NCBI RefSeq assembly: GCF_900096565.1
Contig: NZ_FMYP01000006.1
Span: 31,437-95,436 of the forward strand
Origin: Williamwhitmania taraxaci
GTDB lineage: Bacteria; Bacteroidota; Bacteroidia; Bacteroidales; Williamwhitmaniaceae
Direction: 5' to 3'
DNA length: 64,000 nt
The notes beneath the pieces are model-generated. The model was not told the origin of the DNA and ran no database searches. It saw only the letters and a list, made by a program, of their open reading frames with translations. The position numbers and the translations under genes are program-made. Each line of letters starts with the position of its first letter. The first letter of the stretch is position 1. Of the stretch, positions 56,685 to 64,000 are shown piece by piece.

Positions 56685-57863
56685 ATGCGCTACCTCACCA
56701 GAACCATTGTTGCCGTGTCGGCCATCAGCCTATTTACCGATGTTGCCAGCGAAATGCTCTACCCTATCATGCCCATCTACCTCAAGTCGATTGGGTTCTC
56801 GGTGTTGCTGATTGGAATACTCGAAGGAATTGCGGAAGCCACGGCCGGCCTAAGCAAGGGCTACTTTGGGCAGCTCTCGGACAGGATTGGAAAGCGCGTT
56901 CCCTTTGTAAAATGGGGTTACGCCATGAGCGCAATATCTAAGCCTATGATGGCAGTCCTTACTGCTCCACTCTGGATATTTGGTGCACGGTTTATGGATA
57001 GGCTGGGGAAAGGAGTCCGAACCGCCTCGCGCGATGCCCTGCTGAGCGACGAATCGTCGCCCGAAAACAAGGGGAAAGTGTTTGGGTTTCACCGCGCCAT
57101 GGACACGCTGGGTGCCGCCATTGGCCCCTTTATGGCGCTCATATTCCTGGCCCTTTACCCCGGCAACTACCGGATGCTATTTATTATTGCATTTATTCCC
57201 GGGGCAATTGCAGTAGCCCTTACATTTCTGGTGAAGGAATCGAAGCACACCGAAAAGGCAAAAAAGGAGCAAGCACAAAAGCGACCCAACTTCTTCTCGT
57301 TTTTAAGCTACTGGAAGGTTGCACCAAAGAGTTTCAAAACTCTTGTGCCCATACTGCTGCTCTTCACACTTTTCAACAGCAGCGATGTGTTCCTCTTGCT
57401 CAAAATTAAGGAGGCAGGACTAAGCGATCTTTATATGGTGGGGATATACATTTTCTACAACCTAATTTATGCACTGGCTGCCTGGCCCATGGGTATGCTT
57501 GCCGATAAACTTGGCATGAAGCGCGTACTCGCCTTTGGCCTGCTCCTCTTTGGCGGAGCCTATCTGGCAATGCCCGCCGCGTCCACCCTACTTCACTTTG
57601 GGTTAATATTCACCATCTACGCCCTATACGCCGCTTCAACAGAGGGAATTTCGAAGGCATGGATTACCAACATCAGCGACAGAAAGGATTCCGCTACCGC
57701 GATTGGATTCTTCACCGCCTTCTCGAGCATTGCCACCCTTTTTGCAAGCATTATTGCAGGTGTAATATGGGAAACGGTTTCACCGGCAGCTGTATTTATG
57801 CTTTCGGGAAGCGTGGCATTGGTATGCGTAGGAATGATTGTGCTTCTAAAAAAAAGGCTTTAG
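56685..57863 (+). CDS. MFS transporter
   Basis: 392 residues with about 12 membrane segments. MRYLTRTIVAVSAISLFTDVASEMLYPIMPIYL begins helix 1. The loop GQLSDRIGKRVPF is the MFS motif A (GxLSDRxGRR type), and RLGKGVRTASRDALLSDESSPENKGKVFGFHRAMDTLG is typical of the drug-resistance/YajR-like part of the superfamily. The middle loop (KHTEKAKKEQAQKRPNF) divides the two halves. The substrate cannot be told. It is flanked by the two repeat blocks, so it may have arrived or be rearranged with them, though its composition resembles the neighbouring genes. The promoter box at 56662 supports the start. Confidence 0.88.
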   Translation: MRYLTRTIVAVSAISLFTDVASEMLYPIMPIYLKSIGFSVLLIGILEGIAEATAGLSKGYFGQLSDRIGKRVPFVKWGYAMSAISKPMMAVLTAPLWIFGARFMDRLGKGVRTASRDALLSDESSPENKGKVFGFHRAMDTLGAAIGPFMALIFLALYPGNYRMLFIIAFIPGAIAVALTFLVKESKHTEKAKKEQAQKRPNFFSFLSYWKVAPKSFKTLVPILLLFTLFNSSDVFLLLKIKEAGLSDLYMVGIYIFYNLIYALAAWPMGMLADKLGMKRVLAFGLLLFGGAYLAMPAASTLLHFGLIFTIYALYAASTEGISKAWITNISDRKDSATAIGFFTAFSSIATLFASIIAGVIWETVSPAAVFMLSGSVALVCVGMIVLLKKRL

Positions 57864-58111
57864 GCTGAAGAAAAATCCTCTATGTTTTGCTATCCCGTGA
57901 CTATGCGTTTTCCGTGGTTATTTTTTCGCTTTTGAAACCTTGTCCTGCAATCGATTGAAATGCAGAGCAAATTAAAAATCACACAATTAATTGAAAAAAA
58001 CGGAAAACGGAAAAAAGTATTTCGTTTTTTTTTGGTAATTTTGTAGGCTGTGGCAAAATAGAAAGAAATAGAGATAAATCACTATAATTCAAACTAAAAA
58101 GAGTAAGAACA
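57864..58111. other. Upstream region of ppdK
   Basis: About 250 bases, strongly A/T-tract rich, with no gene. TAATTTTG at 58036-58043 is a perfect -7 box for ppdK (69-base leader). No clear terminator for the MFS gene is seen. Confidence 0.5.
58036..58043 (+). promoter_or_regulatory. -7 promoter box of ppdK
   Basis: TAATTTTG matches TAnnTTTG and follows a run of nine T. The start lies 68 bases downstream. Confidence 0.5.
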
Positions 58112-60841
58112 ATGACGCAAGTAAAACGCGTTTACTCCTTTGGCGGCAAGACTGCTGAAGGAAAAGCAGACATGAAGAATCTGCTTGGCGGTAAAGGAGC
58201 CAACTTGGCTGAAATGTGCCTATTAGGACTTCCAGTTCCTGCAGGCTTTACCATTACCACCGAAACCTGCAACGACTACTACGCTGACGGTTGCAAACTT
58301 CCCGCCGATCTTCTTACCCAAGTATGGGACGCTATGAAGAAGGTAGAAAGCGACATGGGAATGAAGTATGATGATACCGAAAACCCACTGCTCCTCTCCT
58401 GCCGCTCTGGTGCTCGTAGCTCTATGCCAGGTATGATGGATACCGTTCTTAACATCGGTCTATCCTCCAAAACCATTCCAGGCCTTCTGAAAAAGACCAA
58501 CAACCCTCGCTTTGTATACGATTCCTACCGTCGTCTTATTATGATGTACGCCGACGTAGTTATGGAGAAAGCTGAAGGCGTTGAACTTCCTGGCGACGGC
58601 ATCCGCAAGCAGCTCGACAACATGCTCGATTTATTCAAAAAGAGCAAGGGCTACCAAACCGATACCGACATGACTGCTGACGATCTTAAGCAGCTATCGG
58701 AAAACTTCAAGAAGAAGGTTCAAGAAGTTCTTGGCAAGGCTTTCCCTGATGATGCAAAGGAGCAACTCATTGGTGGAATCATGGCCGTATTCAAGAGTTG
58801 GAATGGCAAGAAGGCAGTTTCCTACCGCCGTATCGAAGGTATTCCAGACGCTTGGGGTACTGCCGTAAACGTTCAATCGATGGTATTTGGTAACATGGGC
58901 GATAGCTCTGCTACCGGTGTTGCCTTTACCCGCAACCCTGCTACTGGCGACAACATTTTCTACGGGGAGTGGTTGGTAAACGCACAGGGCGAAGACGTGG
59001 TTGCCGGTATCCGTACCCCAAATCCACTCAACGACGACACCAAAAACGAGCAAAATAAGCACTTGCACTCTATGCAAGAGGCTATTCCTACTACCTACAA
59101 GGAGCTGGATGCTATCCGTGCCACCTTGGAGAAGAACTACAAGGATATGCTCGACATCGAGTTTACTATTCAAGATAACAAGCTTTACATGCTTCAATGC
59201 CGCGTAGGAAAGCGTACCGGTACCGCTGCGCTCAACATGGCAATGGACATGCTAAAGGAAGGAATCATCAATGAGGAAACCGTAGTAATGCGCGTTGACC
59301 CAGCACAACTTGATGAACTTCTTCACCCAATTATTGACCCAGCTTCCGAAGCTAAGGTTGAGCCTATTGTTAAGGGTCTTCCTGCTGGTCCTGGTGCTTC
59401 TGTAGGTCGCGTGGTATTTACCTCCGAAGATGCAGTTGCATGGGAACGTAAGGGCGAAAAGGTTATCCTCGTTCGCGAAGAAACCAACCCTGAAGACGTT
59501 GAAGGTATGCGTGCCGCTCAAGGTATTCTTACCGCTCGTGGTGGTATGACCTCTCACGCTGCTCTCGTTGCCCGTGGATGGGGTAAGAGCTGTATCGTAG
59601 GTGCAGGTGCTCTCCACGTTGACGTTGTTGGAAAGATTGCCAAGGTAACCGGAACCAACATCGTTATAAAGGAAGGTGATATTCTCACACTTAACGGAAC
59701 TAAGGGTCACGCCTACAATGTAGCGCTTGAACTTATGGACGCTACCGAGAACCCACGTTTCCAAGCGTTCATGACCATTGTTGACAAGCACCGCAAGATG
59801 GGTGTTCGCACCAACGCCGATACCCCTGCCGATGCTAAGATCGCTCGCGACTTTGGTGCCGAAGGTATTGGTCTGTTCCGTACCGAGCACATGTTCTACG
59901 GTGAAGGTTCTGAGCAAGCACTATTCTTGCTTCGCAAGATGATCCTCAGCAACACACTAGAGGAGCGCGTTGCGGCCCTTAACGACCTATCGGTGTTCGT
60001 AAAGAAGGATATGAAGGCTACCATGCTTGCCATGGATACTTGCCCAGTAACCTTCCGTTTGCTCGATCCACCACTTCACGAGTTTGTGCCACAAAGCGCT
60101 GAAAAGCAAGCTGAATTGGCGAAGGCTCTCGGTATTTCTGCTGAGGCTATTGCAAAGCGTGGTGAAGCCCTTCACGAGAGCAACCCAATGATGGGACACC
60201 GTGGTGTTCGTCTTGGCGTTACCTATCCTGAGGTTTCCGAGATGCAGGTTCGCGCTATTTTCGAATCGGCTGCTGAACTGCTCAAAGAAGGTCACCATCC
60301 TAAGCCCGAAATCATGGTTCCTGTAACCTGCGATGTTTCGGAACTTGAGTTCACCAAAAAGATCGTTGACCGCGTTTACACAGAGGTTCTCGCTAAGTTT
60401 GGCATCAAGGAGATTCACTACCTCTACGGAACCATGATCGAGATCCCACGCGCTTGTCTTCTTGCTGACCGCATGGCTAAAACCGCTCAATTCTTCTCCT
60501 TTGGAACCAACGACCTTACTCAGATGACTTTTGGGTTTAGCCGTGACGACATTGGAGGATTTATGAACCACTACCTCGACAATAGATTGCTTGCTGCTGA
60601 CCCATTCCAAACCATCGATCAAGATGGCGTTGGACAGCTCATCCAATTTGGTGTTGAGCGTGGCCGTGCAACCCGTTCCGACCTTAAGGTTGGTATTTGC
60701 GGTGAGCAAGGTGGCGATCCAGCTTCTGTTGACTTCTGCTACCGCAGTGGCCTCAACTACGTAAGCTGCTCTCCATTCCGCGTGCCAATTGCACGTTTAT
60801 CGGCAGCACAATCCACCATCAGACACTCCAAAAAGAAGTAA
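58112..60841 (+). CDS. ppdK: Pyruvate, phosphate dikinase
   Basis: 909 residues, full length. The enzyme interconverts pyruvate + ATP + Pi and phosphoenolpyruvate + AMP + PPi. It has an N-terminal ATP-grasp part (KNLLGGKGANLAEM, then LLSCRSGARSSMPGMMDTVLN), a phosphohistidine domain with His482 in GGMTSHAALVARGWGKSC, and a C-terminal TIM barrel with GIGLFRTEHMFY, LYGTMIEIPRA, FFSFGTNDLTQMTFGFSRDD and Cys863 in GICGEQGGDPASV. Codon use is sharply different from the neighbours (CGT/CGC, GGT, GCT, CTT preferred, AGA rare), as for highly expressed genes. With pyk (36950) it sits at the PEP/pyruvate node. A terminator follows. Confidence 0.97.
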   Translation: MTQVKRVYSFGGKTAEGKADMKNLLGGKGANLAEMCLLGLPVPAGFTITTETCNDYYADGCKLPADLLTQVWDAMKKVESDMGMKYDDTENPLLLSCRSGARSSMPGMMDTVLNIGLSSKTIPGLLKKTNNPRFVYDSYRRLIMMYADVVMEKAEGVELPGDGIRKQLDNMLDLFKKSKGYQTDTDMTADDLKQLSENFKKKVQEVLGKAFPDDAKEQLIGGIMAVFKSWNGKKAVSYRRIEGIPDAWGTAVNVQSMVFGNMGDSSATGVAFTRNPATGDNIFYGEWLVNAQGEDVVAGIRTPNPLNDDTKNEQNKHLHSMQEAIPTTYKELDAIRATLEKNYKDMLDIEFTIQDNKLYMLQCRVGKRTGTAALNMAMDMLKEGIINEETVVMRVDPAQLDELLHPIIDPASEAKVEPIVKGLPAGPGASVGRVVFTSEDAVAWERKGEKVILVREETNPEDVEGMRAAQGILTARGGMTSHAALVARGWGKSCIVGAGALHVDVVGKIAKVTGTNIVIKEGDILTLNGTKGHAYNVALELMDATENPRFQAFMTIVDKHRKMGVRTNADTPADAKIARDFGAEGIGLFRTEHMFYGEGSEQALFLLRKMILSNTLEERVAALNDLSVFVKKDMKATMLAMDTCPVTFRLLDPPLHEFVPQSAEKQAELAKALGISAEAIAKRGEALHESNPMMGHRGVRLGVTYPEVSEMQVRAIFESAAELLKEGHHPKPEIMVPVTCDVSELEFTKKIVDRVYTEVLAKFGIKEIHYLYGTMIEIPRACLLADRMAKTAQFFSFGTNDLTQMTFGFSRDDIGGFMNHYLDNRLLAADPFQTIDQDGVGQLIQFGVERGRATRSDLKVGICGEQGGDPASVDFCYRSGLNYVSCSPFRVPIARLSAAQSTIRHSKKK

Positions 60842-60861
60842 TTCTTGCGGATTATAATTAC

Positions 60862-60891
60862 AAAAGCCGCTCCGAAAGGGGCGGCTTTTTA
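60862..60891 (+). terminator. Terminator of ppdK
   Basis: A 12-bp stem, AAAAGCCGCTCC/GGGGCGGCTTTT (one T-G pair), closes a GAAA tetraloop and ends in T residues. Confidence 0.93.
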
Positions 60892-61015
60892 AATTAAGAT
60901 CGAACACAAATTCAATGCGTTTTCAAGGCTGAAACAATGCCTTATCAACACTACATCCATGGACTGTGGTTAATCGGAATAACTCACTTGGTTTATACTT
61001 ACCATGCGAGTAACC

Positions 61016-61612
61016 CTATTTTAATGATTTCTTTAGGCTACGAATTAGCTGCACACCTTTGTCTAGCAGAAGATCCAAATCCTTCCCCTCATAAAGCCAC
61101 GAATTAGTCTCAATACCAACAACGGTTTTGCCACTCAATTCGCCAATTTCAGGAAGATAGTCCTTCTGAATAACCAACTTAAGTGGTGCTATCTGCTTGC
61201 TCAATTCAAGAAACAATGTAACATCATCGAAAGAGAGTATACTTTTAGGTGTCCATCCCGAAGAGGTAATGGTAAGGTTATTGTCAATATATTTTATGCC
61301 CGTTTTGCGTTTTCCACTTCTAAAGAATATATCGGCCCACTCCTTCTTATAAATTTCGCACTCAACTTCAGCAGACGCGTATACATCGGTATATAATCCG
61401 GTATACGTGGAAGTAGTTTGCGCCTTTGCCGCATAGGAATCGTGGGCAATAAAGAAGCAGGAGTCGAGGGCAGCAACAACAGATTTTGTTTTCATCAGCT
61501 GCTCACTGCTCGGCAATACAAATCTTCGATCGGTTTTATTTGATTCACAATCGATACCTCTCTTTTTAAGGTTATCGATAAGAATATCTACACTACTTTT
61601 CTCGTCAACCAT
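61016..61612 (-). CDS. Cytoplasmic protein of unknown function
   Basis: 198 residues starting MVDEKSSVDILIDNLKKRGIDCESN, with no signal peptide or membrane helix. Mixed alpha/beta, Lys and Asp rich, with an alternating hydrophobic C-terminal half (LKLVIQKDYLPEIGELSGKTVVGIETNSWLYEGKDLDLLLDKGVQLI). No family recognised. It lies between the ppdK terminator and the second repeat block. Its length, codon use and start suggest a real gene, but I cannot assign a role. Confidence 0.6.
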   Translation of the reverse strand: MVDEKSSVDILIDNLKKRGIDCESNKTDRRFVLPSSEQLMKTKSVVAALDSCFFIAHDSYAAKAQTTSTYTGLYTDVYASAEVECEIYKKEWADIFFRSGKRKTGIKYIDNNLTITSSGWTPKSILSFDDVTLFLELSKQIAPLKLVIQKDYLPEIGELSGKTVVGIETNSWLYEGKDLDLLLDKGVQLIRSLKKSLK

Positions 61613-61734
61613 TATTCTCGTTTTAAATAAGGTGATTTATGTGGCAGACCGTATTCTGGAAACAACCCATATACAAATCTAACCATTTATGCATACGAAA
61701 TCATCGAAAAAGAACAATACGTTACATCCATATT

Positions 61735-61987
61735 CCACCAACCAAACTATCCTGTCGAAAACGAAAACCCGATCCATCCCACATAACTCCATAGATCGGA
61801 AGAGGCCATAGGCCTCAAAACAAACAATACACAGAGACACGGAGAGCACGGAGAAAACAATACCCCTACATAAACAAGCAGCACCAGATAGGGCCACAAT
61901 ATATCGTGGCCGCACCGCCACAAAAAACAAACCATGGCGCGCCGTAGGTGCGCAACATTGATTGCACCCTAAATTAAATCCGATTTG
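61735..61987. repeat. Divergent leading unit of the hairpin repeat block
   Basis: Contains GAGGCCATAGGCCTC (a perfect palindrome with a CCATAGG core), a CACAGAGACACGGAGAGCAC motif (from 61830) that recalls the 131-bp repeats at 55 and 56 kb, and GCGCGCCGTAGGTGCGC. The order matches the later units apart from the inserted CACAGAG segment. Confidence 0.6.
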
Positions 61988-62533
61988 TGGCGCCACCTAC
62001 GGGGCGCAATTACGGTTGGGAACGTTTGGTTTCTACCAACGTTTGGCTCCTACGGAGCCGTCGGTAGATAACGGTAGGTTGCGGCGATAAAATACCTTGC
62101 GAAATACCGTATTGACAACAAAATACCCATCCCTTTCACATAACGCCATGAATTGGAAGAGGCCGTAGGCCTCACACGTTGGTAGAAAACAGATAATCCG
62201 TGTCGATTGGCGCGCCGTAGGTGCGCAACATTGGATATCCAATGCCGTTGACGTTAATAGTGGCGCCACCTACGGGGCGCAAATACGGTTGGGAACGTTT
62301 GGTTTCTACCAACGTTTGGCTCATAAGGAGCCGTCGGTAGATAACGGTAGGTTGCGGCGATAAAATACCTTGCGAAATACCGTATTGACAACAAAATACC
62401 CATCCCTTTCACATAACGCCATGAATTGGAAGAGGCCGTAGGCCTCACACGTTGGTAGAAAACAGATAATCCGTGTCGATTGGCGCGCCGTAGGTGCGCA
62501 ACATTGGATATCCAATGCCGTTGACGTTAATAG
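61988..62533. repeat. Two 273-bp tandem units rich in CCTACGG/CCGTAGG hairpins
   Basis: Unit 1 (61988-62260) and unit 2 (62261-62533) are exactly 273 bases each and nearly identical. Each has four hairpins: GCGCC-ACCTACGG-GGCGC, TACCAACG-type around GGCTCC-TAC-GGAGCC, GAGGCC-GTA-GGCCTC, and GCGCGCC-GTA-GGTGCGC. In all four, the loop is TAC or GTA flanked by CC/GG, while the outer stem differs. Unit 2 has TCATAAGG in place of TCCTACGG in the second hairpin. Confidence 0.88.
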
Positions 62534-62890
62534 TGGCGCCACCTACGGGGCGCAAATACGGTTGGGAACGTTTGGTTTCTACCAACGTTTGGCTCCTAAG
62601 GAGCCGTCGGTGTATTACGGTAGGTTGCGGTGAGAAGTCAGTATGAGAAGAAAAATAATCGACAGATGATCACGGAAAATCTAAAACCAACGTTTGGCTC
62701 CTACGGAGCCGTCGGGAGATAACGGTAGGTTGTGGTGATAAACCGCAATGCACCATACCATATTGACAACAAAAACCCGATCCATTTCACCTAACAACAT
62801 GAACTCGACGAGGCCGTAGGCCTCACACGTTGGTAGAAACAAATGCGGAAAAAGAATTGGTGCGCAATAGGTGCGCAATATTGATATTTA
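62534..62890. repeat. Partial and degenerate continuation of the 273-bp units
   Basis: A third copy starts at 62534 and follows the unit until about 62625. Then a gap of unrelated sequence occurs, and from about 62685 come the ACCAACG/GGCTCCTACGGAGCC hairpin, the GAGGCCGTAGGCCTC hairpin (around 62811) and GTGCGCAATAGGTGCGCA with a changed core. It shows decay of the array toward its right side. Confidence 0.75.
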
Positions 62891-62967
62891 ATATTGTTGT
62901 AGTGGTAAGGAACGTAATAGAAATGAGTTGGCAATGGAAAGCGTATGCAATCCATTGCCATTAATTT

Positions 62968-63597
62968 CTAAAGTTTGCTATCCACTAAAGTTGCCAGCCT
63001 TTCGTATGATATATAACCACTTGCAAGCACTTCCATTTTACCACCTTTCTCAATCAACAGGGTGGGATAGCTCCGCACGCCCAGCGATTTAGCGTAGGCA
63101 AAATCGCGCTGAGCCATTTCAAAATAGACTGGATTCAACATCTTAGCATAAAATTCAGCCTCGTCGTAACCTAGGGTTGCGGCATACTGGCCATATGCGG
63201 CGTAGTTCTCAGGCCCAACACCATCGACATAAATCATTTTGTGCAGCATGCCAGCAAACTCTAGCGCCTTTTCGGGGTATCGCTCCTTTATAATCGATAA
63301 GGCTATGGCTGGCGGAAGAGAGTTTAGCACCATACTACCATCCTCAAGTGGTCCATTCACAAACGCTTCGCCAAACTTAACTCCTGTCTTGGCCTCCACA
63401 TCGAGGTAAGCATCTTTTAAGAAGGCGGCTATTTCGCTTATGGTTCCAACGCCATCTCCCAACTTGAGACCACCGCTAACTACGGCAATATCCACCTTGT
63501 TGGCATATTCATCAGAAAATCTGGCCATTACTGGACTAAAACCAAAGCACCATCCGCAAATGGCGTCATAAATGTAAAGTATTTTTGGTTTGCTCAT
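62968..63597 (-). CDS. DsbA family oxidoreductase (FrnE/2-hydroxychromene-isomerase-like)
   Basis: 209 residues from ATG 63597 (the frame runs 12 codons further). No signal peptide, so cytoplasmic. A thioredoxin fold with a helical insert: CGWC at 14-17 in IYDAICGWCFGFSP and the cis-Pro loop VRSYPTLLIEKGG. CGWC and the absence of a signal place it in the DsbA-like cytoplasmic branch (as in FrnE-type disulfide isomerases), not in true DsbA. It lies between the repeat block and an IS21-type element. Probably reduces or isomerises cytoplasmic disulfides. Confidence 0.85.
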   Translation of the reverse strand: MSKPKILYIYDAICGWCFGFSPVMARFSDEYANKVDIAVVSGGLKLGDGVGTISEIAAFLKDAYLDVEAKTGVKFGEAFVNGPLEDGSMVLNSLPPAIALSIIKERYPEKALEFAGMLHKMIYVDGVGPENYAAYGQYAATLGYDEAEFYAKMLNPVYFEMAQRDFAYAKSLGVRSYPTLLIEKGGKMEVLASGYISYERLATLVDSKL

Positions 63598-63687
63598 AGC
63601 AGTGTTGTTATTGTAAACAATATCAGAAACCATAAGAAGATTAAATTGTTTTATTATACCTTATATCCGCAACATAAAAGCATAAAA

Positions 63688-63735
63688 TAATCGGGAACCC
63701 CTGTAATAATAATCATCACAAGGCTTTCCCGATTA
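63688..63735. repeat. 10-bp inverted repeat near the IS end
   Basis: TAATCGGGAA (63688-63697) and TTCCCGATTA (63726-63735) are perfect inverted copies, 28 bases apart. Could be a terminator-like hairpin or the remains of an insertion boundary. Confidence 0.6.
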
Positions 63736-63740
63736 AAATA

Positions 63741-63762
63741 TTTTCACCTACTTAGGTGAAAA
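63741..63762. repeat. Perfect palindrome before the IS end repeats
   Basis: TTTTCACCTA and TAGGTGAAAA are exact inverted copies with two bases (CT) between them. It lies ten bases before the first end repeat. Confidence 0.6.
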
Positions 63763-63772
63763 CTAGATAAAA

Positions 63773-64000
63773 CGGTCGAAGTTGTGCCACCCATTTCGGT
63801 TCAAGTTGTGCCAGGCGTTTCGGTCGAAGTTGTGCCACTTTTTTAGGTGCATTTAGGCTATTGTTTCGGTCGAAGTTGCGCCACCCGTTTCGACGCAAAT
63901 TGCGCCATTGAGCCATTGAAAGGAATGATTTCTATCTTATCGCTGAAACTTAAATCAGGGATATGGCCGCAAAGAAGATAGATATCATGGATGTACGACA
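63773..64000 (+). mobile_element. Left end of an IS21 family insertion sequence (continues beyond the window)
   Basis: Five similar 20-base repeats (consensus CGGTCGAAGTTGTGCCACCC) begin at 63773, 63797, 63821, 63867 and 63891, spaced 24, 24, 46 and 24 bases. They are followed by the start of an IstA-type transposase. Multiple direct end repeats of this kind are the transposase-binding sites of IS21 family elements. The exact left tip is not fixed by the sequence, and the right end is outside the window. Confidence 0.85.
63963..64000 (+). CDS. istA: IstA-type IS21 transposase, first 12 codons
   Basis: ATG at 63963 followed by MAAKKIDIMDVR and the window edge. The sequence before it (CAGGGAT) gives a weak Shine-Dalgarno. 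The start and its position behind the end repeats match IstA of IS21 elements; IstA is the DDE transposase, and IstB, the ATPase helper, should follow outside the window. Confidence 0.8.
   Translation, partial: MAAKKIDIMDVR

Larger units (their letters stand above)
61613..62967. other. 1.35-kb non-coding region of hairpin-rich tandem repeats
   Basis: There is no gene between the hypothetical protein and the DsbA-like gene. The block from about 61735 to 62890 consists of successive similar units (see repeat entries). The minus-strand open frames here (78, 73, 65 and 64 codons) are repeat shadows: two of them are near copies of each other, one repeat unit apart. Confidence 0.8.
63598..63962. 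other. Region between the DsbA-like gene and istA, holding the IS left end
   Basis: 365 bases without a gene. It holds an inverted repeat (63688-63735), a palindrome (63741-63762) and five IS21-type end repeats (63773-63910). No promoter box for the DsbA-like gene was recognised. Confidence 0.6.

Noticed and set aside
58694..60709. Long antisense frames (167, 221, 240 codons) opposite ppdK
   Set aside because: They follow from the strong codon bias of ppdK; no start region or domain supports them.
62033..62878. Short minus-strand frames (78, 73, 65, 64 codons) in the second repeat block
   Set aside because: They are near-copies spaced by one repeat unit and consist of hairpin sequence.

Overview
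The window comes from a chromosome of a Bacteroidota bacterium, most likely a Bacteroidales-type organism. The evidence is a T9SS type B C-terminal domain protein, OmpP1/FadL and Omp85-like outer-membrane proteins, WbqC, DUF6702, DUF2339/DUF3999 and SiaB/SiaC-family proteins, the eukaryote/archaea-like ProS, an almost complete lack of Shine-Dalgarno sequences, and repeated matches to the phylum's -7 promoter box TAnnTTTG. I found no rRNA, tRNA or CRISPR array.

Layout. Bases 1-30 kb hold mostly housekeeping genes on the + strand: a partial K+-transporter-like gene (minus strand), a SiaC-like protein, a PatB-type C-S lyase, a serine hydrolase, a dihydroorotate-dehydrogenase-like enzyme, a class II photolyase, a nucleotide pyrophosphatase and WbqC. 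Two envelope genes (minus strand) follow, then proS, an M49-like peptidase, a SiaB-like kinase, an Omp85-like barrel, a peroxiredoxin, pabB-tilS, an ABC-F ATPase, nth, a large multi-PAS hybrid histidine kinase and three small secreted proteins. One of these last three, a DUF4440 lipoprotein, has a TGA where its family has Trp.

From 30 to 47 kb most genes are on the minus strand: a biotin-less carboxyltransferase, an operon encoding DUF6702, a T9SS type B surface protein and a TPR protein, then pyruvate kinase. xerD and a lone DEAD-like domain are on the + strand. A run of metal-flavoured genes (40.4-44.4 kb) combines a CDF transporter with a Cys-rich tail, three small His/Cys-rich proteins, a DUF2231 membrane protein and a predicted lipoprotein rubrerythrin. 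RarD and an M28 peptidase fused to an outer-membrane-barrel-like domain complete this part. From 47 to 61 kb come the DUF2339/DUF3999 pair, an M16 peptidase, an MFS transporter and a strongly codon-biased ppdK.

The right end is plastic. A 1.5 kb non-coding block at 55.1-56.6 kb holds 131-bp direct repeats that bracket hairpins and an exact 42-bp tandem array. A second block at 61.7-62.9 kb is built from 273-bp tandem units packed with hairpins sharing the core CCTACGG/CCGTAGG. The window then runs into the left end of an IS21-type insertion sequence with five end repeats and the first codons of istA.

The most unusual items are the two repeat blocks, the 40-44 kb metal/rubrerythrin cluster, the M28-barrel fusion, the nonsense codon in the DUF4440 gene and the separated siaC/siaB pair. 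All functions are inferred from reading the sequence; no database search was run.
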